Assembly: GCA_034435315.1 (NCBI GenBank)
Contig: DAOTYB010000285.1
Coordinates: 1 to 6,230 of the forward strand
DNA: 6,230 nucleotides
Direction of reading: 5' to 3'
Source of the DNA: VGOB01 sp034435315
GTDB lineage: Bacteria > Chloroflexota > Anaerolineae > UBA4142
Made by a program: the position numbers and the translations under genes. Under the pieces are notes generated by a model. The model saw nothing but the letters and a program-made list of their open reading frames with translations. It ran no database searches and was not told the origin of the DNA. Numbering within the stretch: the stretch's first letter is position 1; each line of letters starts with the position of its first letter. Positions 1 through 4,407 of the stretch are shown piece after piece.

Positions 1-2
1 TA

Positions 3-77
3 CTGGAGCGGAACGAGACTTCATGGGAGTTCCTCCTGAATAGGTATCTTGATGTCTTGCATCAAGTGATACCATAA
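3..77 (+). CDS. possible 3' end of an upstream gene (partial, frame uncertain)
   Basis: Frame 3 is open from the window edge to a TAA at 75-77 and would encode a 24-residue tail ending ...NRYLDVLHQVIP. This reads like an amphipathic protein end. Frame 2 is also open from the edge and stops at TAG 41-43 (tail ...DFMGVPPE), just where a hairpin begins, so it is a real competitor. Too little is visible to name a product or to choose between the frames. A terminator about 55 bases downstream supports some + strand gene ending here. Confidence 0.25.
   Translation: MERNETSWEFLLNRYLDVLHQVIP
43..73 (+). repeat. inverted repeat / hairpin upstream of the min operon
   Basis: GGTATCTTGATG (43-54) pairs with CATCAA (60-65) plus GATACC (68-73), with a two-base GT bulge and a five-base loop. 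This gives 12 paired bases. No T-run follows, so it is not an ordinary intrinsic terminator. It could stabilise the 3' end of the upstream transcript, or be a protein-binding palindrome. Confidence 0.5.
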
Positions 78-130
78 GTCAGGAGAAACTCAAAAATCAA
101 TTATGCAAGGGTCTCCCCAAACTGAAATAC

Positions 131-154
131 ACCCGCATGCTGTGCGGGTTTCTT
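131..154 (+). terminator. intrinsic terminator of the upstream gene
   Basis: ACCCGCA (131-137) and TGCGGGT (143-149) form a GC-rich 7-bp stem with a 5-base loop, followed directly by the T-rich stretch TTTCTT (149-154). This is the standard Rho-independent layout. It would end transcription of whatever lies upstream. Its T-rich tail runs into the -35 box of the minC promoter, so termination and re-initiation are packed together. Confidence 0.7.
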
Positions 155-181
155 GAATAAACCCGGTTTCTGTGGTATGAT
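153..181 (+). promoter_or_regulatory. sigma-70-type promoter of the minCDE-rodA operon
   Basis: A -35 box TTGAAT (153-158), a 17-base spacer and a -10 box TATGAT (176-181) are seen, with TG one base before the -10 (TGG-TATGAT, the extended -10 form). Both boxes are close to consensus at the ideal spacing. Transcription should start about 188-190, on or next to the minC ATG at 190. The 8 bases between (GTGGGTGT) contain no convincing Shine-Dalgarno site. Confidence 0.75.
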
Positions 182-189
182 GTGGGTGT

Positions 190-882
190 ATGAGTGTTGT
201 ATCATTCAAGGGCACACGCGAGGGGCTGGTGGTGACGCTGGGCGAAGGCGAGTGGCACACCGTGTTGAATCATCTCGCGGCACAACTCCGTCGTCCGGGG
301 GCACAAGCGTTTTTTCAAGGGGCACGCGTCTTTTTAGAAACAGGCACCCGCGCGCTCGAGGTGACCCAGATCGAAGAGTTGATCGCCTTGCTGGCTCAAC
401 ACGGTATGACGCTGGTCGCCGTGAGTGAACCTTCCAGTCAAGCAGCGCTCAAGCGCGTGCATGCTACGTTGCCACCGGTGCCCGAGACGCTCGCGGTAAA
501 AGAAGCCGCGCCCCCGCATCCTGACACGGCTAACGAAACTTATGCGCTATTGGTGCAGCGCACCGTTCGCTCGGGACAGACGTATCAGTATGCCGGCACG
601 ATTGTGGTGATTGGGGATGTGAATCCCGGCGCACAGGTGATTGCGGAAGGGGATGTGCTGGTGTGGGGCAAACTGCGTGGCGTGGTGCACGCGGGCGCGG
701 CGGGCAACGCACAGGCAATCGTCGGCGCGCTGGTGCTCGCGCCGACGCAATTGCGCATTGGGCATTTGATTGCACGCGCGCCAGAGGAAAAACGGACGCC
801 GTACTTTCCCGAAGTCGCGCGCGTGCGCGATGGGCGTATCGTCGTTGAGCCCTGGACTGAGGTATCCGGACGCGGTGGCTAG
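190..882 (+). CDS. minC: septum site-determining protein MinC
   Basis: MinC is the FtsZ-polymerisation inhibitor that MinD brings to the membrane to block septa at the wrong place. The 230-residue length fits the family. Residues 1 to about 95 form the less conserved N-terminal FtsZ-inhibiting domain. A proline- and alanine-rich linker (about 95-115) follows, then the C-terminal beta-helix domain (about 118-220). That domain has the diagnostic RSGQ (127-130), GDVNPGAQVIAEGDVLVWG (142-160), KLRGVVHAGA (161-170) and QLRI (187-190), which form the dimer and MinD-binding surface. The start is ATG 190: an in-frame stop lies at 178-180, and the -10 box is 8 bases upstream. No ribosome-binding site is visible, so translation is probably leaderless. 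The gene ends 18 bases before minD and is the first gene of the operon. Confidence 0.95.
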   Translation: MSVVSFKGTREGLVVTLGEGEWHTVLNHLAAQLRRPGAQAFFQGARVFLETGTRALEVTQIEELIALLAQHGMTLVAVSEPSSQAALKRVHATLPPVPETLAVKEAAPPHPDTANETYALLVQRTVRSGQTYQYAGTIVVIGDVNPGAQVIAEGDVLVWGKLRGVVHAGAAGNAQAIVGALVLAPTQLRIGHLIARAPEEKRTPYFPEVARVRDGRIVVEPWTEVSGRGG

Positions 883-900
883 GGGAGCAGGAGGAATCCG

Positions 901-1695
901 ATGGCAGGACGAATCATCACGTTGACTTCAGGTAAAGGGGGCGTCGGCAAGACCACCGCGACAGCCAATCTCGGCGTCGCACTCGCGCGCTGCGCGCAAC
1001 GCGTCGTGTGCGTGGACGCCGATATTGGTTTGCGCAACCTGGATGTAGTGATGGGCTTGGAAAATCGCATCGTGTACGATCTGGTGGATGTGGTGGAGGG
1101 ACGGGCGCGCTTGCGTCAAGCCCTCATCAAGGACAAACGTTTGCCGGAATTGCAATTGTTACCTGCGGCGCAGACGCGCGACAAATCGGCGGTGACCGAA
1201 AAGCAGATGATCAAGTTGTGCGAAGACTTGCGTAAAGAGTTCGATTTTATTTTGATTGACTCGCCTGCCGGCATCGAGCTCGGTTTTCGCAACTCGATTG
1301 CACCTGCTGATGAAGTGATTATCGTTGTCACGCCCGAAGTCTCCGCGGTACGCGATGCAGATCGGGTCATTGGTTTGATCGAAGCAAGCGAAAAACCTGC
1401 CCCGCGCCTCATCATCAATCGTTTGCGTCCCGCGATGGTGCGGCGGGGTGAAATGCTGGACACGGCAGACATTCTCGAAGTCCTCGCGATCGAGTTGTTG
1501 GGAATTGTGCCTGAGGACGAGACTATCATCACGGCAACGAACAAAGGGCAACCCGTCGCGCTGGAGAATCGCTCCCCGGCGGGCGGAGCGTTTATGCGGA
1601 TTGCGCGCCGCCTGATGGGTGAAGATGTACCTTTCCAGACCTTCGAGGATTCCAGCGGTTGGTTGGAACGTTTGTCTCATCTCTTCAAGCGTTAA
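901..1695 (+). CDS. minD: septum site-determining ATPase MinD
   Basis: MinD is the membrane-binding ATPase that recruits MinC and is released from the membrane by MinE. The 264-residue protein has the deviant Walker A loop SGKGGVGKTT (10-19) with the signature lysine K12 and catalytic-loop K17. The switch I region VDADIGLRNLD (38-48) and the Walker B strand FILIDSPAG (116-124, D120) follow. It ends in an amphipathic membrane-targeting helix, GWLERLSHLFKR (253-264), typical of MinD and absent from soluble ParA relatives; this settles MinD over ParA, CpaE or FlhG. The start is supported by a perfect AGGAGG (889-894) six bases before the ATG. It lies between minC and minE in the same operon. Nothing essential is missing. 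Confidence 0.97.
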   Translation: MAGRIITLTSGKGGVGKTTATANLGVALARCAQRVVCVDADIGLRNLDVVMGLENRIVYDLVDVVEGRARLRQALIKDKRLPELQLLPAAQTRDKSAVTEKQMIKLCEDLRKEFDFILIDSPAGIELGFRNSIAPADEVIIVVTPEVSAVRDADRVIGLIEASEKPAPRLIINRLRPAMVRRGEMLDTADILEVLAIELLGIVPEDETIITATNKGQPVALENRSPAGGAFMRIARRLMGEDVPFQTFEDSSGWLERLSHLFKR

Positions 1696-1707
1696 GCAGG
1701 GGGCGTT

Positions 1708-2025
1708 ATGAATTTCCTGTCGCGTCTTTTGGGTCGTCCACCTGAAGGTGAGAGTGCTCAGGTGGCAAAACAGCGCTTGCAACTCGTTCTGGCACAAGAT
1801 CGCTTGAATATTTCTACCGAAACGTTGAACGTGTTGAAAGATGAAATGATTGAGGTGATCTCTCGGCACATAGAAATTGATCAGGCAAACGTACAGGTTT
1901 CGATGACGAGTACAACACAATGCACGTGCCTGATTGCCAGCATTCCCGTGATTCGCGCGCGCTCGCCTGCTCCCGCAGAGTCGGCGAAACGCGCTCGCGC
2001 GCCGCGCCAGCGTTCACGCGCTTGA
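1708..2025 (+). CDS. minE: cell division topological specificity factor MinE, with basic C-terminal extension
   Basis: MinE stimulates MinD ATPase and displaces MinC, freeing midcell from inhibition. A short amphipathic membrane-contact segment (MNFLSRLLGR, 1-10) is followed by the anti-MinCD helix, with AKQRLQLVLAQDR at residues 20-32. The topological-specificity domain is at about 39-82: LNVLKDEMIEVISRHIEID (40-58) and the final strand CLIASIPV (74-81). The family is usually near 85-90 residues. This protein has 105 because about 23 residues are added after the last strand, rich in Arg, Lys, Ala and Pro and carrying eight positive charges. The start has AGGGGG (1698-1703) four bases upstream. 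It begins 12 bases after minD and ends 7 bases before rodA. The extension is in frame with no sign of a frameshift, but a recent stop-loss cannot be excluded. Confidence 0.93.
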   Translation: MNFLSRLLGRPPEGESAQVAKQRLQLVLAQDRLNISTETLNVLKDEMIEVISRHIEIDQANVQVSMTSTTQCTCLIASIPVIRARSPAPAESAKRARAPRQRSRA

Positions 2026-2032
2026 GAGGACT

Positions 2033-3172
2033 ATGGATCGGCTGGAACGTCCCCGGTTCTTTTACTTTGATTTCTGGCTGCTCGGTGCCACGCTCTTGCT
2101 CACCGGCATTGGTATCTTGATGATCTACAGCGCGACGGAATGTATGACCGGTGAGCCGCTCGATTGGTCCAGTCCTACGGTGCGACAGGGTCTGTATGCG
2201 CTGGTGGCTCTTGGCGTGCTGTTTCTGCTTGCCCTCATTGATTATCGTGTCTTTATCTCGTTGCGCTGGGTGCTCTGGGTGGGCATCGTCGGCTTGCTGG
2301 CGGTGGTCTTTGTGATCGGGCAGGTCACGTTTGGCGCGCAACGCTGGATTGATCTGCGTTTGTTTCTTTTCCAGCCTTCCGAGTTGAGTAAACTGGTGTT
2401 GGTTCTGGTCGTCGCCGCGTACATTGCCAGGCACCGCGCCGAGATGGGAAACCGGCGTCATCTTGCTATCTCGTTGGGCCTGATGGCACCTCCGATACTT
2501 TTGGTGTATCTGCAACCTGACCTTGGTACGACGATTATCATTGGCGCGACGTGGGGGCTGATGGTGCTGGCAGCCGGCATTCGCTGGCGCGAGGCACTCC
2601 TTCTCATTATGGTTGTTGTGGTCCTGGCACCGCTCGTGTGGGCAAATTTGCGACCGTATCAACAAGAACGTGTCTTGACGTTTCTTGATCCGATGCGCGA
2701 TCCGCTGGGGGCGGGTTACAACGTCACGCAGGCGCGCATTGCGCTGGGGTCGGGTGGCTTTTGGGGCGAGGGCTTTTGTAGCGGACCGCAAAGTCAATTA
2801 CGCTTTTTGCGGATTCGGCAGACCGATTTTATCTTTGCGGTGTTGGGTGAGGAATTGGGTTTTAGCGGCGCGGTGTTTGTCATCGCGTTGTATGCGTTCA
2901 TCTTGTCACGGCTGCTCCGTATTGCGGCGCTCGCGCGCGACGAGTATGGCAGTCTGGTCGTCATCGGCATTGCCGCTATGTTGTTCGTACAAAGTTATGT
3001 GAATATGGGAATGAACGTGGGCTTGTTGCCGGTGGTGGGGATTCCGCTTCCGTTTATCAGCGCGGGCGGCAGTTCATTGATGACGCTGTACGCCGCGCAG
3101 GGCATTGCGCAAAGTGTATTGATGCGCCATCGCGATTTGCGTCTGGAGGGCGCGGGACAGCGCTATGACTAA
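2033..3172 (+). CDS. rodA: SEDS-family peptidoglycan glycosyltransferase RodA
   Basis: RodA polymerises lipid II into glycan strands for side-wall growth and works with a class B penicillin-binding protein. The 379-residue protein is strongly hydrophobic with about ten membrane helices, starting at residue 14. Family motifs are present: GAQRWI (101-106), FQPSELSK (113-120), QPDLGT (161-166), the long extracellular loop with GAGYNVTQARIALGSGG (226-242), TDFIFAVLGEELG (264-276), and GLLPVVGIPLPFISAGGSS (330-348). D265 matches the conserved essential aspartate of SEDS enzymes. RodA is preferred over FtsW from the min linkage and the short N-terminus, but the two are close paralogs. The start has GAGAGGA (2024-2030) overlapping the minE stop, with tight spacing, which suggests translational coupling. 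The 98 bases after the stop hold a small hairpin with an all-T loop and no clear terminator. Confidence 0.88.
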   Translation: MDRLERPRFFYFDFWLLGATLLLTGIGILMIYSATECMTGEPLDWSSPTVRQGLYALVALGVLFLLALIDYRVFISLRWVLWVGIVGLLAVVFVIGQVTFGAQRWIDLRLFLFQPSELSKLVLVLVVAAYIARHRAEMGNRRHLAISLGLMAPPILLVYLQPDLGTTIIIGATWGLMVLAAGIRWREALLLIMVVVVLAPLVWANLRPYQQERVLTFLDPMRDPLGAGYNVTQARIALGSGGFWGEGFCSGPQSQLRFLRIRQTDFIFAVLGEELGFSGAVFVIALYAFILSRLLRIAALARDEYGSLVVIGIAAMLFVQSYVNMGMNVGLLPVVGIPLPFISAGGSSLMTLYAAQGIAQSVLMRHRDLRLEGAGQRYD

Positions 3173-3270
3173 CCGGGTGGCGTGTTTTTTCACGCTCCTG
3201 TGGTGGGAGGTGGCAAAGCTGCATACCATCACGCTACGGCGAAAGGTAGGTCTGGAAAGGAATAGGCAGC

Positions 3271-3936
3271 ATGGAAGACTGGATTATGCCGGTAGTGTTG
3301 GGAATAACTTTTGTGGCGATGGCGAGTTTTGCTCTGGGCACACGCGCCAACGTCCGCACCGGCGAGCGCCTCGCCAGGTGGGCGCAGGAGGGTTTGCCGC
3401 TCATCAGTGACAAGACGACCTTCTCGTGGATTGGTTCAGCCGCACTGATGCTCAAAATGGCAAAAGCCAAAGGACCGTATCGGAGCGCCGAGATTGTCTT
3501 TTCGTTCGAGCCGCGCGATCTGGTGTTTATGTGGTGGTATGCGCACTGGCGAGGACGTCGCGATGTGATGATTTTTCGCGGCACACTGACCGTCACCCCC
3601 CCCTTCGAGGTGGAGATTTTCGATCGGCGTGGGTGGTTGAATAGCTATGTGGTTCGTCAGATGCAACAAAAGAACTGGCGTCAAGTTGCCTTGCCCCAAC
3701 CATCTACCTTGAGCGCGTATTACAACGGCGCCCTCGATCCAGAAACGCTCCACACCCTGGCGAAACAAGCGACGCAAGCCGGTGGCACGTTGCTGCGCCT
3801 TTCCATTCGGCGCCATGTGCCCAATATCCAGATGCACTGGTTGTTGCCCGACCCCAAGAGTATTTCTGCACGCGCCTTGTTTCGTGATATTCGTGAGATT
3901 GGTCAACTCTTTTCTCCGAGGGGAGAAGAGCACTGA
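3271..3936 (+). CDS. uncharacterised protein with one N-terminal membrane helix
   Basis: I do not recognise this 221-residue protein. Residues about 5-23 (IMPVVLGITFVAMASFALG) form one membrane helix or uncleaved signal anchor with no obvious cleavage site. The positive stretch after it (RANVRTGERLAR, 25-36) suggests the bulk of the protein is cytoplasmic. The rest mixes alpha and beta, with aromatic patches such as VFMWWYAHWRGRRD (85-98) and a beta-like segment VMIFRGTLTVTPPFEVEIFDRRGW (99-122). The C-terminus is helical (ARALFRDIREIGQLF, 200-214). No enzyme motif is evident. The ATG at 3271 is preceded by AAAGGA (3256-3261) at 9 bases, a good start. Codon use and third-position GC resemble the neighbours, so it looks like a real, native gene. 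It may be co-transcribed with rodA, 98 bases upstream, in which case an envelope-related role would be a guess from context only. Confidence 0.8.
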   Translation: MEDWIMPVVLGITFVAMASFALGTRANVRTGERLARWAQEGLPLISDKTTFSWIGSAALMLKMAKAKGPYRSAEIVFSFEPRDLVFMWWYAHWRGRRDVMIFRGTLTVTPPFEVEIFDRRGWLNSYVVRQMQQKNWRQVALPQPSTLSAYYNGALDPETLHTLAKQATQAGGTLLRLSIRRHVPNIQMHWLLPDPKSISARALFRDIREIGQLFSPRGEEH

Positions 3937-3960
3937 GATGGGTTTATTCCAATAGGTGTA

Positions 3961-3984
3961 CAAAAGTCTTTTCCGCCATCGGAG
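3961..3984 (+). repeat. diverged palindrome copy, left inverted repeat
   Basis: CAAAAGTCTTTTCCGC, then CAT and CGGAG. The first 17 bases, reverse-complemented, match the diverged copy at 4301-4317 at 15 of 17 positions, and TCGGAG is shared a few bases further in. It also resembles the GCGAAAAATCTTTCGC palindrome, so it is either a decayed member of that family or the left terminal repeat of a small element. Confidence 0.5.
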
Positions 3985-4018
3985 GATTACGGTGCTCGTT
4001 GTTTCGCCATCGTTGTAC

Positions 4019-4038
4019 GGGCGAAAAATCTTTCGCCC
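4019..4038 (+). repeat. 20-bp palindrome, copy A
   Basis: GGGCGAAA (4019-4026), AATC, TTTCGCCC (4031-4038): an 8-bp stem with a 4-base loop. The 16-base core GCGAAAAATCTTTCGC is identical to copies B and C about 230-255 bases downstream. A short T/C stretch follows without a proper T-run, so it is not a clear terminator. Confidence 0.8.
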
Positions 4039-4067
4039 CTTGCGGAATAACCCCTCTTATCCCTCAG

Positions 4068-4100
4068 CCCCTGCTCTCCCCGAAGCGGGTAGAGCAGGGG
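4068..4100 (+). repeat. hairpin 1 of the structured cluster
   Basis: CCCCTGCTCT (4068-4077) pairs perfectly with AGAGCAGGGG (4091-4100). Inside, CCCG (4079-4082) pairs with CGGG (4086-4089) across an AAG loop, giving a nearly continuous stem of 14 pairs with a single C/T mismatch. Confidence 0.8.
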
Positions 4101-4110
4101 GAGATGGGAG

Positions 4111-4153
4111 GAGAGGTGTGGGCGGGCGGCGAAGCCGCCCGCCCACACCTCTC
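4111..4153 (+). repeat. hairpin 2: perfect 20-bp stem with GAA triloop
   Basis: Bases 4111-4130 are the exact reverse complement of 4134-4153, with GAA (4131-4133) between. The tip reads GCGAAGC, a sequence known to form an exceptionally stable DNA mini-hairpin with a sheared G-A pair. The stem is very GC-rich (GGGCGGGCGGC on the left arm). Only GTTT follows, so it could stop RNA polymerase read-through from upstream but is not a canonical intrinsic terminator. Confidence 0.9.
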
Positions 4154-4157
4154 GTTT

Positions 4158-4194
4158 CCCCCTCCCCACGCCGCAGCGCGGCGTGGGGAGGGGG
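4158..4194 (+). repeat. hairpin 3: perfect 17-bp stem
   Basis: CCCCCTCCCCACGCCGC (4158-4174) and its exact reverse complement (4178-4194) flank an AGC loop. It begins only four bases after hairpin 2. The right arm supplies two of the four G-runs of an overlapping quadruplex motif, so the two structures exclude each other. Confidence 0.9.
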
Positions 4195-4208
4195 ACCAGG
4201 GGGTGGGG
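4185..4208 (+). other. G-quadruplex motif
   Basis: Four G-runs of 4, 5, 5 and 4 bases are separated by loops A, ACCA and T. This is a tight canonical intramolecular quadruplex pattern on the + strand, about 160 bases upstream of the lipase promoter. Folding is predicted from the pattern only. Confidence 0.6.
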
Positions 4209-4251
4209 CTATTTCGCGATGGATAGGACAGCTGAGTGATTATCCTGTTGA

Positions 4252-4271
4252 GGCGAAAAATCTTTCGCTCC
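4252..4271 (+). repeat. palindrome copy B
   Basis: Core GCGAAAAATCTTTCGC at 4253-4268, followed by TCC. It is identical in the core to copies A and C and lies 24 bases before copy C, in direct orientation judged by the asymmetric AATC centre. Confidence 0.8.
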
Positions 4272-4274
4272 AAC

Positions 4275-4295
4275 GGGCGAAAAATCTTTCGCTCC
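4275..4295 (+). repeat. palindrome copy C
   Basis: GGGCGAAAAATC then TTTCGCTCC; core 4277-4292. It forms a tandem with copy B (24-base pitch) and with the diverged copy starting at 4302 (25-base pitch), all just upstream of the lipase promoter. Confidence 0.8.
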
Positions 4296-4318
4296 GACCA
4301 AGCGGAAAAAACTTTTGC
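4292..4318 (+). repeat. diverged palindrome copy, right inverted repeat
   Basis: AGCGGAAAAAACTTTTG at 4301-4317 is a decayed member of the GCGAAA...TTTCGC family. It is also the inverted partner of 3961-3977 (15 of 17 matching), with TCGGAG on the complementary strand (4292-4297) shared a few bases further in. Confidence 0.5.
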
Positions 4319-4364
4319 ATGGTTACTTGGCAGGCAGGTTGAGATTTTGTAAAAACTGCTTGCA

Positions 4365-4392
4365 TTGACAAATAGGGCTGAACGGTTACACA
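4365..4392 (+). promoter_or_regulatory. probable promoter of the cNMP-patatin gene
   Basis: A perfect -35 box TTGACA (4365-4370) is followed, after 16 bases, by a weak -10 candidate TACACA (4387-4392). Transcription would start near 4399 and leave a leader of about 9 bases, holding only the weak GGTGGGA before the ATG at 4408. The poor -10 box suggests low basal activity or activator dependence. The tandem palindromes end about 47 bases upstream of the -35. Confidence 0.45.
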
Positions 4393-4407
4393 AGTGGTGG
4401 GACTCTT

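Larger units (their letters stand above)
3937..4407. other. gene-free palindrome-rich intergenic block
   Basis: These 471 bases carry no credible gene: the open frames across them read low-complexity Gly, Pro and Arg strings out of inverted repeats. They hold five related short palindromes (near 3961, 4019, 4253, 4277 and 4302), three hairpins in a row (4068-4194) and a G-quadruplex motif (4185-4208). The promoter of the downstream lipase gene is near 4365-4392. The block looks like a composite of small non-coding repeats inserted between two genes. Confidence 0.8.

Noticed and set aside
153..428. Alternative + strand frame overlapping the start of minC
   Set aside because: It begins within the promoter, and its Arg/Gly-rich product shows no family features, unlike the MinC frame.
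1159..1920. 253-residue open frame on the minus strand over minD and minE
   Set aside because: Antisense shadow of confident genes, with no recognisable domain or ribosome-binding site.
1814..2797. 327-residue open frame on the minus strand over minE and rodA
   Set aside because: Entirely antisense to two clearly identified genes; composition (His, Gln, Arg, Asn rich) is typical of the mirror image of a hydrophobic coding sequence.
3179..3196. Hairpin GCGTG-TTTTTT-CACGC after rodA as a terminator
   Set aside because: The T-run is in the loop, not after the stem, and only five pairs form; transcription probably continues.
3165..3410. Small + strand frame starting inside the end of rodA
   Set aside because: It runs 140 bases into the well-supported gene starting at 3271 in another frame, and its second half is an Arg/Gly/His-rich out-of-frame reading.
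4251..4318. Short regularly spaced repeats that could suggest a CRISPR array
   Set aside because: Only three units, a 24-25 base pitch that leaves about 8 bases between the palindrome cores, no spacer-sized unique sequence and no cas genes.
3956..4342. Open frames on both strands within the palindrome block
   Set aside because: They translate inverted repeats and G/C runs into low-complexity Pro, Gly and Arg strings; no family resemblance or ribosome-binding sites.
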